A DNA stretch of 25,276 nt. It comes from JBLNDJ01 sp050261515 (GTDB lineage: Bacteria > Acidobacteriota > Terriglobia > Bryobacterales > Bryobacteraceae). Position 1 is the stretch's first letter. Each line of letters starts with the position of its first letter. The translations under genes were made by a program, and so were the position numbers. Of the stretch, positions 1-7,160 are shown piece by piece. The stretch is from positions 1-25,276 of the forward strand of contig JBLNDJ010000043.1 of the NCBI GenBank assembly GCA_050261515.1, read 5' to 3'. The notes beneath the pieces were generated by a model, which saw only the letters and a list, made by a program, of their open reading frames with translations, did not search any database and was not told where the DNA came from.

Positions 1-180
1 TTGCTCTCCAGCAGAGCCCGCTTCCGCTTCTCCTGCCAGGACCATTCTGGAACGGAATCCTTCCGTAGCCTACAAAAATGCAGCGATCGGAAAGGCGTCC
101 CCAGTTGCCGTGTCTCAATCCTTGACACACCGCACACCATTTTTCAAAAAGGTGACTGTCCCCTTTTTAGTGACTTCCCT
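1..180. other. Left-edge region without a recognised gene
   Basis: No recognisable coding sequence lies here. A minus-strand frame is open from about 142 to the window edge, and a plus-strand frame is open from 2 to 184, but neither translation resembles a family I know. Positions 146-168 hold GGTGACTGTCCCC between an A-run and a T-run. Read on the minus strand this is a GGGGACAGTCACC motif of the kind I associate with DNA around REP-associated Y1 transposases. That association is from memory, and no transposase is visible in the window. Confidence 0.3.
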
Positions 181-822
181 TTAGAATGTGAAGCCGAAGC
201 CGGCGGTGGCGGTCAGCTCGTGGATGGAGCCGCCGGTCTGCAGGTTCAGCTTGTAGGGCTTGCCGCCGTAGTAGTCGCGGGCATCGAGCCGCAGCACGGT
301 GTGCGGAAGCAGGTGGAACTTGATGCCTCCGCCCCAGTTCGCGCCGTAGTGCCGGACGTATCCCGAGGGCCAGCCCTCGATGTTCGGCTGGTGATACTGG
401 TTCGCCTGCAAGCCTCCGGTGACGAAGGGGCGCCAGCGCTCGCCGCGCGGCATGAAGTAGATCAGGAAGTTGTAGGAGAGCTGGCGGACGGCGGTGCGGT
501 CGCGGGCCGTGGTGGTGACGGTCGAGTTATTGACGACCGTGCGGAGCACCGAGTCCACGTTGAAGCGGGTTTGCAGGTACGTGAGTTCGTGGCCGTAGTA
601 GCCGCGCGTGTTCGCGGTAAGCCAGATGCCTTCGGCGTGATCGGCTTGGATGCTGGTATCGCTCTCTTTGGGGCTTTCAGCGGAGACCGACCCCAGGTCC
701 TTCGCATTCATGCGGGCGTAGCCGCCCAGCACGCCAAACTCATAGGTCTGCGCCTCGCCGGCGGCAGCGCCAAACAGACAGAAGAGGAGAAGCGGAGTTA
801 GTGTTTTCACCGAGCCAACCAT
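181..822 (-). CDS. Exported outer-membrane beta-barrel protein
   Basis: A 213-residue protein with a signal peptide (hydrophobic TLTPLLLFCLFGAAAG, likely cleavage after GEAQ near residue 25). The mature part has alternating polar and aromatic strands, glycine-aromatic turns and a terminal phenylalanine in GFGFTF, the usual C-terminal signature for BamA-dependent insertion. Length and layout fit an eight-stranded OmpA/opacity-like barrel in the outer membrane, but no specific family is recognised. The start is uncertain: no clear ribosome site precedes the ATG at 822, and an in-frame GTG five codons in would give an equally good signal peptide beginning MKTLTP. It is transcribed away from the small exported gene at 951, with a 128-bp divergent gap. 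Confidence 0.75.
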   Translation of the reverse strand: MVGSVKTLTPLLLFCLFGAAAGEAQTYEFGVLGGYARMNAKDLGSVSAESPKESDTSIQADHAEGIWLTANTRGYYGHELTYLQTRFNVDSVLRTVVNNSTVTTTARDRTAVRQLSYNFLIYFMPRGERWRPFVTGGLQANQYHQPNIEGWPSGYVRHYGANWGGGIKFHLLPHTVLRLDARDYYGGKPYKLNLQTGGSIHELTATAGFGFTF

Positions 823-913
823 TATCGCATTTCAGATTCGGATTTCCCTGGACGCGCCGGGCGCCCCGCGGGTTGCCGCCCATTAACGTTTCGGAACATT
901 AAATCCGGAGGCC

Positions 914-936
914 TTTACCCGAGTTGCGGGTAAAAT
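914..936 (+). promoter_or_regulatory. Inverted repeat and -10-like box before the small exported gene
   Basis: TTTACCCG at 914-921 and CGGGTAAA at 927-934 form a perfect 8-bp inverted repeat with a 5-nt loop. The right arm overlaps a -10-like TAAAAT at 931-936, 14 bp before the ATG at 951. No good -35 box is visible at the right distance. The arrangement suits an operator or a 5'-end hairpin. This is inference from position only. Confidence 0.4.
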
Positions 937-950
937 GACTGAACTCTCTT

Positions 951-1280
951 ATGCGCTGGATCGGGCTTGGTTTATTGCTGTTCGGTTTCGCGCTGGAGGC
1001 GCAGGGACCGGGGGCGGCTCGCGGCATTCCGCGCCTGCCAGACGATGCGCGCGCCGCGGCGCTGCGCGATTTGCAGCGGGTGCCGGAACGCCAGGAGGCC
1101 CGGAAGCGGGCGGCGGTCGAGAAGCGCGAACGCGAGTTCGTGGAGCGCATGGCCACCTTCGCCACGGCGTGGAACGAGCTGGTGAAGGGCTCCGAGAAAG
1201 GCCTCTGGAGCGCGAAACACGCCAAGGAGGCACACAAGGCGTTCGATCGCCTCGTGCGCACCGAGGGGTGGGTAGAGTAG
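951..1280 (+). CDS. Small exported helical protein, paralogue A
   Basis: A 109-residue protein of unknown function. Residues 1-18 are a signal peptide (MRWIGLGLLLFGFALEAQ). The rest is charged and predicted helical, rich in Arg, Glu and Ala, with no cysteine and no transmembrane segment, so it is probably periplasmic. The C-terminal half aligns without gaps with the protein at 2554-2889: both have EKR..EF, then F..W..L with a Lys-Gly-x-W step, then (K/R)EA(H/R)KAF(D/E).LVR(T/S)(E/D)GW at the end. Conserved spacing across two diverged copies argues that both are real genes. The end runs convergently into the DinB gene, 3 bp away. I do not recognise the family. Confidence 0.75.
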   Translation: MRWIGLGLLLFGFALEAQGPGAARGIPRLPDDARAAALRDLQRVPERQEARKRAAVEKREREFVERMATFATAWNELVKGSEKGLWSAKHAKEAHKAFDRLVRTEGWVE

Positions 1281-1283
1281 GCG

Positions 1284-1784
1284 CTACGCCTGGGCCGGAA
1301 CGCCGATGGCGGCCCACTCTTCTCTAGCCGGCCCGTAGATGCCGGGCACTTTCAGGCCTGCCTGGCGCATGAGGACGGTCATCTGCCCGCGGTGATGGAT
1401 CTGGTGCGTGATCAGCGCGCTGAGCGTCGCTCCGCGCGTCCAGGTCTCTCCGTACATCGGGATCTCTCCGGCAAGCTGCGCGTCGGTCCAGTTCGCCCGG
1501 ACGGCTTCCTCGAGCGCCTTAGCCGACTTCTCGTAGAGCACCGCAATTTCAGCGGCGGAGGCGGGTACGGGGTCCTGCTCACTCGCGACGGCGACGGGCA
1601 GTCCGGCGTGCGATCCCATCTCACTGACCGTTGCGGTGATGTGCCAGGCGAGGCGGCCGAGGCTGCGGCCGTCCGGCGTGACGCGCTGCGCCAGCGAGGC
1701 GTCCGTCAGGGTCCGAAGGATCTTCAGGGTGGCGGCGCTTTCGTGGGTCCAGGTCCGGGAGAACTCGGAGATCTTCGTGAACAT
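1284..1784 (-). CDS. DinB/YfiT-like four-helix-bundle protein
   Basis: A 166-residue cytosolic protein of the DinB superfamily, which includes damage-inducible proteins and metal-dependent thiol S-transferases such as bacillithiol transferase. The sequence shows the expected metal-ligand layout: His48 in LAWHIT on helix 2, and His127 and His131 in THQIHHRGQ on the last helix. MF..ISEFSRTW at the N-terminus and a C-terminal P.IYGPA tail are also typical. Length is normal for the family. The ATG lies 4 bp after the stop of the upstream hydrolase, so the two are probably one transcript. The thiol substrate cannot be inferred. Confidence 0.88.
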   Translation of the reverse strand: MFTKISEFSRTWTHESAATLKILRTLTDASLAQRVTPDGRSLGRLAWHITATVSEMGSHAGLPVAVASEQDPVPASAAEIAVLYEKSAKALEEAVRANWTDAQLAGEIPMYGETWTRGATLSALITHQIHHRGQMTVLMRQAGLKVPGIYGPAREEWAAIGVPAQA

Positions 1785-1788
1785 GGAA

Positions 1789-2436
1789 TCACGATAGCAG
1801 CTTCAGGAACGGCTCGACGAGCAGCCGCTTCAGGTCGAAACGGCCGCGCGCGAGGTCGTGCCCCGCACCTTCGATTTCCGAGAGTTCGGTGCGCGCGGGG
1901 ATGAGGGCGAGCGCCGCGCGGAGTTCCTCCGCGGTAGCGAACGGGTCGCGTGCGCCGTGGACGAATAGCGAGGGCGTGCGGAGTGCGGGGAAATGCTGCG
2001 TGCGAAGCTGCGCCGGCTTGCCGGGCGGATGGAGCGGATAGGAGAGAAGCACGAGAGCTTCGGCCACCGCGGGATCCTCGGCGGCGAGCATGCTGGCCTG
2101 GCGGCCTCCGTAAGACTGCCCGCCGAGAAAGACGCGGCCGGGTTCGAGGACGCCGAGGGCGCGGACGGCGTCCTTCAATCCGGCGCGGTCGCGTTCGGCG
2201 TCTCCGCGCGACGGACCGCCCCGCGCCCGCTTCTGGCGGAACGGGAGGTCGTACCGCAGCACGGCGAATCCCGCATGCGCGAACGCTTCAGCCGCGGCGA
2301 CCAGCAGCGGCATGGCGGAGTTGCCTCCGGCTCCATGCGTGAGGACGAGCGCGCCCATGGTTCTGCCGTGCGGGCGGTGGAGATAGCCTCGCACCGCGCC
2401 TTCGCGAAATTGGGTGGATCCGGGAGCGTCCGCCAT
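1789..2436 (-). CDS. Alpha/beta hydrolase, KANL3/Tex30 (dienelactone hydrolase-like) type
   Basis: A 215-residue single-domain alpha/beta hydrolase with no signal peptide, so cytosolic. Visible landmarks: oxyanion region LTHGAGGN at 32-39, nucleophile elbow GGQSYGG with Ser108, acid Asp164 in HGARDPF, and base His193 in GAGHDL. The catalytic triad is complete. The short form with THGAGGN and RYDLPFRQ is characteristic of the Tex30/KANL3-like bacterial hydrolases. Substrate unknown. It is the first gene of a two-gene minus-strand unit with DinB and is divergent from paralogue B at 2554. Confidence 0.88.
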   Translation of the reverse strand: MADAPGSTQFREGAVRGYLHRPHGRTMGALVLTHGAGGNSAMPLLVAAAEAFAHAGFAVLRYDLPFRQKRARGGPSRGDAERDRAGLKDAVRALGVLEPGRVFLGGQSYGGRQASMLAAEDPAVAEALVLLSYPLHPPGKPAQLRTQHFPALRTPSLFVHGARDPFATAEELRAALALIPARTELSEIEGAGHDLARGRFDLKRLLVEPFLKLLS

Positions 2437-2501
2437 TTGTAATGTCAGGTTACACCGATCGGTTGATGACGAATTAAAAACCTTAAAATGCTGAAATTTT
2501 C

Positions 2502-2542
2502 GTGACGCTTACTTGACCGCGGAGCTAGAATAATGACTCCGC
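2502..2542 (+). promoter_or_regulatory. Candidate promoter of paralogue B with inverted repeat
   Basis: A -10-like TAGAAT lies at 2526-2531, with a weak -35 match GTGACG at 2502-2507 and an 18-bp spacer. An inverted repeat, GCGGAG at 2519-2524 and CTCCGC at 2537-2542, brackets the -10 box. The string TAATGACT at 2531-2538 resembles TAAAATGACT at 931-940 upstream of paralogue A, so the two paralogues may share control. This is a judgement by eye; the local DNA (2455-2510) is clearly AT-rich against the background. Confidence 0.4.
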
Positions 2543-2553
2543 AGTAGGTTTCC

Positions 2554-2889
2554 ATGTCGAAGAAGTCGCGCCTCGCCGTTTTTGTTCTGCTTATTTCCGG
2601 AGGAGCCGTTGCACAGGCGCCGAACACATCTCACTCGGATCCGTTTGCACCATCGCACCTGATGATGGAGATGTTGCATCGCGAGCTGCGCCGGCCGGAC
2701 AACCGCAAGCAGATCGCCGCTGAAAAACGCAGGCTCGAGTTCACCGGGCGTGTGCAGAAATTCGCCCATTTGTGGAACCAGCTCATGGAGAAGGGCGCGA
2801 AGGGCACGTGGGACCCGAAGCAGGCCAGGGAAGCCCGCAAAGCGTTCGAGAGCTTGGTCCGATCCGACGGCTGGCTCGAAGCGAAGTAA
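2554..2889 (+). CDS. Small exported helical protein, paralogue B
   Basis: A 111-residue protein with a signal peptide (MSKKSRLAVFVLLISGGAVAQ, cleavage near residue 21). The mature protein is helical and highly charged, with no cysteine. Residues from about 57 onwards match paralogue A at 951-1280, sharing F..LWNQL/F..AWNEL, a Lys-Gly-x-W step and an identical KAF..LVR..GW. terminal block, while the N-terminal part differs and contains a Met/His-rich LMMEMLHRE. Likely periplasmic and of unknown function. The next gene, rhamnose isomerase, starts 72 bp later with its own ribosome site. Confidence 0.75.
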   Translation: MSKKSRLAVFVLLISGGAVAQAPNTSHSDPFAPSHLMMEMLHRELRRPDNRKQIAAEKRRLEFTGRVQKFAHLWNQLMEKGAKGTWDPKQAREARKAFESLVRSDGWLEAK

Positions 2890-2961
2890 CGCGCTAAAGC
2901 AGAGCGTCCCCGCCCCCAGCGGCCTCAGATATCATAGTCTGGTTCGCCAGGAGGAGATCCG

Positions 2962-4152
2962 ATGTCCGCCAGACTAGACGAGATAGTGTTCGACGCCCTC
3001 GACGGGTTCCAAATCGAGCTTCCCTCGTGGGGATTCGCGAACACGGGGACACGCTTCGGCAAATTCGTGCAGGCCGCCGCGGCGACCACGACGGAGGAGA
3101 AGTTCGCGGATGCGGGCGAGGTGCACAAAGTCACCGGCTGCTGCCCCAGCGTCGCGGTGCACGTGCTGTGGGATTTTCCCGCCGGGATCAAGAGCGTCGA
3201 TGCGACCAAGGCCGCCGCTGCCAAGGCCGGCGTGCGCGTGGGCGCGATCAACCCGAACGTGTTCCAGGACCAGTGCTACAAGCATGGCTCGTTCGGCAAT
3301 CCCGATCCGAAGGTGCGCGAGGCCGCCTTACAGCACGTCTTCGATTCGATCGAGATCATGAACGCGACCGGGAGCCGCGACCTGTCGCTGTGGTTCGCCG
3401 ACGGCTCGAGCTTCCCTGGCGCGCAGGACATACGCCGGCGGAAGCAGTGGTTCACCGAGTGCCTCAAGCAGACGCACGCGCGGCTCGCCGAGGGCAAGCA
3501 GATGCTGATCGAGTACAAGCCGTTCGAGCCCTATTCGTACTTCACGGACATCGCCGACTGGGGCATGTCCTATATCTACTCGAAGCACGCGGGGCCGAAG
3601 GCAAAGGTGCTCGTCGATACGGGGCATCATTACCAGGCGCAGAACATCGAGCAGATCGTGGCGTGGCTGCTGAGCGAGGACATGCTCGGCGGGTTCCACT
3701 TCAACGACCGGCGCTATGCGGACGACGACCTCACGATGGCGTCGATCGATCCCTACCAGACGTTCCGCATCTTCTACGAGATCGCGCATTACGAGTGGGA
3801 GACCGGGACGAAGCCGGACATCGCCTACATGGTGGACCAGAGCCACAACCTCAAAGATAAGACCGAGGAAATGATCCAGACGGCGATGGTCGCGCAGGAG
3901 CTGTATGCGAAGGCCAAGATCGTGGATCATGCCGCGATCGCCGCGCACCAGGAGAAGTGCAACCTGCTTGACGCCGAGGAGTGCTTGAAGGCAGCGTTCG
4001 CGACGGACGTGCGGCCCGCGATCCGCGAGTGGCGGAAGTCGAAGGGGCTGCCCGAGGAGCCTCTGGCGGCGTTCCGCGAGAGCGGGTATCTGGACCGCAT
4101 CGCGAAGGAGCGGCGGGAGAAGAACCTCGGGGCGGTCTCGACGTACGCGTAA
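2962..4152 (+). CDS. rhaI: L-rhamnose isomerase (RhaI type)
   Basis: A 396-residue cytosolic enzyme of the xylose-isomerase-like TIM barrel superfamily that interconverts L-rhamnose and L-rhamnulose. It matches the RhaI branch (Pseudomonas/Rhizobium type), not E. coli RhaA. Metal-site residues are all present: Glu184 in IEYKPFEP, Asp219 and His222 in VDTGHH, His246 in GFHFNDR, Asp254 and Asp256 in the following DDD, and Asp292 in MVDQSH. Their spacings equal those I recall for the P. stutzeri enzyme (E219, D254, H257, H281, D289, D291, D327). The start is fixed by GGAGGAG-like sequence at 2950-2956, 6-8 bp before the ATG. No rhamnulokinase, aldolase or transporter is adjacent, so the rest of the pathway lies elsewhere. 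Confidence 0.93.
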   Translation: MSARLDEIVFDALDGFQIELPSWGFANTGTRFGKFVQAAAATTTEEKFADAGEVHKVTGCCPSVAVHVLWDFPAGIKSVDATKAAAAKAGVRVGAINPNVFQDQCYKHGSFGNPDPKVREAALQHVFDSIEIMNATGSRDLSLWFADGSSFPGAQDIRRRKQWFTECLKQTHARLAEGKQMLIEYKPFEPYSYFTDIADWGMSYIYSKHAGPKAKVLVDTGHHYQAQNIEQIVAWLLSEDMLGGFHFNDRRYADDDLTMASIDPYQTFRIFYEIAHYEWETGTKPDIAYMVDQSHNLKDKTEEMIQTAMVAQELYAKAKIVDHAAIAAHQEKCNLLDAEECLKAAFATDVRPAIREWRKSKGLPEEPLAAFRESGYLDRIAKERREKNLGAVSTYA

Positions 4153-4162
4153 GAACAAAATT

Positions 4163-4249
4163 CTCACCGCAGAGACGCAGAGGCGCAGAGAAAATCAAAA
4201 CGAAAAACTCTTAGGCTTTTCTCTGCGTCCTCTGCGCCTCTGTGGTGGA
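4163..4249 (+). repeat. Dispersed CTCTGCG hairpin repeat, copy 1
   Basis: A long imperfect inverted repeat. The left arm, 4165-4194, reads as CACCGCAGAG followed by tandem CGCAGAG units; the right arm, 4217-4247, is its reverse complement with few mismatches, across an A-rich loop containing CTCTTAGGC. A second copy in the same orientation is at 18228-18332 and shares the loop string CTCTTAGGCTTTTC and the right arm. Repeats of this type are widespread in acidobacterial, planctomycete and other genomes and encode no protein. The copy sits between rhaI and the NCS2 permease, and its right arm contains the first possible permease start codon. It could act as an mRNA-end hairpin for rhaI. Confidence 0.85.
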
Positions 4250-5570
4250 TTCGAGTTTTCCTTTGAGACAAGCCCTCGAAAAATACTTCAGGTTTGAGGA
4301 ACTGGGCGCCGGGTGGCGGACGGAAACGCTGGCCGGCGTCACCACGTTCCTCACGATGGCGTACATCATCTTTGTCAATCCCGCGATTCTGCATGAGGCC
4401 GGGATGCCGCTGGCGGCGGTGACGGCGGCGACTTGCATTGCGGCGGGGTTCGGCAGCCTGCTGATGGGGCTGTTCGCGCGGTATCCGATCGCGCTCGCTC
4501 CGGGGATGGGGCTCAACGCGTACTTCACGTACACGGTGGTCAAGGGCATGGGCGTGCCCTGGCAGACGGCGCTGGGCGCGGTGTTCCTTTCGGGGCTGGC
4601 CTTCCTGCTTCTGACCGCCGTTGGTGTGCGGCAATTGATCATCGCCGCTCTGCCGCAGGAGCTGTATGCGGCGGTGGCGGCGGGAATCGGGCTGTTCATC
4701 GCTTTGATCGGGCTCCGGAACGCTGGGATCATCGTGGCGAATCCGCAGACGGCGGTCGGGCTCGGGAATCTGCGCGACCCGAATGCGGCTCTGGCGGTGT
4801 TCGGGCTGGTCGTGACCGGCGCGTTGATGGCGCGGCGCGTGAAGGCGGCGATGCTGATCGGAATCCTGATCACGACGGCCGCGGGCGCGCTGTGCGGGAT
4901 CGTTCACTGGCAGCCGCAGACGTTCCGGTGGGCGGAAGCGACGGCGACGGCTTTCAAGCTCGACATCCCCGGCATCCTGCGCGTGGGGTTCCTCGAGATC
5001 ATCTTCGTTTTCCTGTTCGTGGATTTGTTTGACAACATAGGGACGCTGATCGGGGTGACGAAGAAGGCGGGGCTCATCCAGAAGGACGGGAGCATCCCGC
5101 GCGTGGAGCGGATTCTATTCACCGACGCTTCGGCCACGATTGTGAGCTCGCTTACGGGCACTTCGACGGTGGTGAGCTACATCGAGAGCGCCGCGGGCAT
5201 TGTCGCGGGCGGGCGCACGGGGTTCACGGCGGTGGTGGTGGGGCTGCTGTTTTTCGCCGCGCTGTTCGTCGCTCCGGTAGTGGGGGTGATTCCGGCGGCG
5301 GCGACCGCGCCCGCGCTGATCGTGGTGGGGAGCCTGATGGTTTCGACGGTGGCGGAGATTCCGTGGGGCGATCCGGTGTTCGCGCTGCCGGCGTTCCTGA
5401 CGATGATCTCGATCCCGCTCACGTTTTCGATCGGCAACGGCATTGCGTTCGGGTTCATCGCCTACACGCTGCTGCGGGTTTTCACCGGCGGGTACCGGAA
5501 GGTGAACTGGCTGGTGTATGTGCTGACGGCGCTGTTTATCGCGCGGTTTGTGTATTTGGGGAACGGGTAG
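4242..5570 (+). CDS. NCS2-family purine permease, AzgA/PbuG type
   Basis: A polytopic inner-membrane symporter of about 435-442 residues for adenine, guanine or hypoxanthine. Diagnostic blocks are RTE.LAG.TTFLTMAYIIFVNP near the N-terminus, the LFDNIGTLIGV transport motif (about residues 263-273), and GTSTVVSYIESAAGI followed by GGRTGFTAVV, all typical of the AzgA subfamily rather than UraA/XanQ. The longest frame starts with GTG at 4242, inside the right arm of the hairpin repeat, and its first residues are repeat-derived. A TTG at 4263 gives an N-terminus (MRQALEKYF) closer to family length and is the likelier start, although neither has a strong ribosome site. The stop directly abuts the convergent murJ stop. 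Substrate choice cannot be read from sequence. Confidence 0.9.
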   Translation: MVDSSFPLRQALEKYFRFEELGAGWRTETLAGVTTFLTMAYIIFVNPAILHEAGMPLAAVTAATCIAAGFGSLLMGLFARYPIALAPGMGLNAYFTYTVVKGMGVPWQTALGAVFLSGLAFLLLTAVGVRQLIIAALPQELYAAVAAGIGLFIALIGLRNAGIIVANPQTAVGLGNLRDPNAALAVFGLVVTGALMARRVKAAMLIGILITTAAGALCGIVHWQPQTFRWAEATATAFKLDIPGILRVGFLEIIFVFLFVDLFDNIGTLIGVTKKAGLIQKDGSIPRVERILFTDASATIVSSLTGTSTVVSYIESAAGIVAGGRTGFTAVVVGLLFFAALFVAPVVGVIPAAATAPALIVVGSLMVSTVAEIPWGDPVFALPAFLTMISIPLTFSIGNGIAFGFIAYTLLRVFTGGYRKVNWLVYVLTALFIARFVYLGNG

Positions 5571-7151
5571 TTACCGCCGTGAGAGCCGGCGGAAGATGGA
5601 GCGGGTCTCACTGATTCCGAAGGCGCTCGTGAGGCCGAGGTAGACGAGGCCGTAGGGCGCGAGAATCAGCGCCGCCGCGAGCACCGGGTTCCGTTCGCCG
5701 ATCGCGAGCTTCGCGGCCCAGCCCGCGGCGGCCGCGGCAATCGAGGCGATCCAGAGCTTCGCGAGAAACGAGGGCGCGATGCCCGTCCGTCCGATGCGGC
5801 GGTTGAGCGAACGCCGGAGCAGCGCGAATTCGAGCCAGCCGGCGAGGCCCGCCGACGCCGTGAGTCCGGCGACTCCCCAACGGGGATCGATTCCCAGGGC
5901 GCGCGGCAGCGGGAGCGCCATCGCGTAACCGAGCGCGGTCGTCGCGGCCACGCGCAGCCCGGCGTACTTGAGCGGCGTGCGCGTGTCCCTGAGGGCGTAA
6001 TACGTTGAGGCATAGAGGCGCCCGAGGGTGGAGGCGAGCAGGCCGACGGTCGAGCCGGCGAGGATGCCCCAGACGTAGACGCTGTCGGCGCGCGTGAATC
6101 TTCCGGTCTGGAGCAGAGCGGCGGCGATCACGTCGCCCAGGGCGAGGAAGGCGACCGAGGCGGGCACGACGAAGAAGGCGATCCGGCCGAGGCCCGCATC
6201 GAGCCGCGTGCGCAGATGCCCGGCCACTTCGCTTTCGTCACCGAGCGCGCTTGACATCGCGGGCAACTCCGCCGCCGAGACCGACATCCCGAACAGGCTC
6301 ACCGGCAGAGTGTAAAGCAACTGGGCGTTCATGAGCCCGGCCACGGCGCCCGTGGGCAGCAGGCTTGCGAGTAGCGCATCGACGTACGCGCTGATCTGCA
6401 CCACGCCGCGGCTGATGAAGACCGGGACGAAGTTCCGCAGCACGGTGCGGACGTTTTCGTTCGCGGCCGCGAGCGACAGGCGCAGGCGGCGCACGAGCCG
6501 GAGCACCGTAGGGACTTGCACGCCGAACTGAAGCGCGCTACCGGCCACCGATCCCCAGGCCAGCGTCTCGGCGAGCGGGAACTGGCCCCTGCGGCCGCCG
6601 TAGATCACGAGCGTCGCAATCATCGCGAAGTTCCAGATCACCGGCGCCGCGTAGGACAGGAGGAATTTGCGGTGGCTGTTCAGGACGCCGAGGCACCACG
6701 CCGAGAGAACGAGCAGGCCCGCCCCGGGGAACAGGATGCGCACCACGCGGATCGCCAGCTCGCGCTTGGCGCCGTGGAACCCGGGGGCGATGGCGTCGAT
6801 CAGCAGCGGCGTCGCCAGGACTCCCGCGAGCACGAGCAGGGAAGTCACGAGCGCGAGGATCGCGAGCACCGCGCCGGCAACGCGCCCGCTTTCCTCCTCG
6901 TCCTTGCGCGCGAGCAGGTTTGCGTAGACGGGGATGAACGAGGCCGAGAGCACGCCTTCGCCGAACATGTTCTGAAGGAAATTCGGGATGCGGAAGGCGG
7001 CGCTGAAGACGTCGGCCGCGTCGCCCAGGCCGAAGTAGTGCGAGAAGACGCGCTGGCGCACGAGCCCCACTAGGCGGCTCAGCAGGATGCCGGCCGCGAC
7101 GAGGAATGCGAGCCGGCCTGTGCGTTCGTGCGCCGTTTTCGTCCCGGGCAA
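5571..7151 (-). CDS. murJ: Lipid II flippase MurJ
   Basis: A 526-residue inner-membrane protein with about 14 transmembrane helices, of the MviN/MurJ branch of the MOP exporter superfamily. It flips lipid II to the periplasmic face for peptidoglycan synthesis. Key signatures: SRLVGLVRQ (Arg26 and Arg32), GDAADVFSAAFRIPN (Asp47) and FGEGVLSASFIPV. These align with E. coli SRVLGFARD (R18, R24), D39 and FAEGAFSQAFVPI, from memory. E. coli Arg52 aligns with Gln60 here. The ATG at 7151 follows the GHL10-like gene stop by 9 bp, so murJ is probably the distal gene of a two-gene unit. It converges on the permease with no spacer. Confidence 0.95.
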   Translation of the reverse strand: MPGTKTAHERTGRLAFLVAAGILLSRLVGLVRQRVFSHYFGLGDAADVFSAAFRIPNFLQNMFGEGVLSASFIPVYANLLARKDEEESGRVAGAVLAILALVTSLLVLAGVLATPLLIDAIAPGFHGAKRELAIRVVRILFPGAGLLVLSAWCLGVLNSHRKFLLSYAAPVIWNFAMIATLVIYGGRRGQFPLAETLAWGSVAGSALQFGVQVPTVLRLVRRLRLSLAAANENVRTVLRNFVPVFISRGVVQISAYVDALLASLLPTGAVAGLMNAQLLYTLPVSLFGMSVSAAELPAMSSALGDESEVAGHLRTRLDAGLGRIAFFVVPASVAFLALGDVIAAALLQTGRFTRADSVYVWGILAGSTVGLLASTLGRLYASTYYALRDTRTPLKYAGLRVAATTALGYAMALPLPRALGIDPRWGVAGLTASAGLAGWLEFALLRRSLNRRIGRTGIAPSFLAKLWIASIAAAAAGWAAKLAIGERNPVLAAALILAPYGLVYLGLTSAFGISETRSIFRRLSRR

Positions 7152-7160
7152 GTTACCAGA

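Noticed and set aside
1..801. Long plus-strand frame at the left edge
   Set aside because: It lies antisense to the outer-membrane barrel gene, whose signal peptide and terminal Phe show the true strand.
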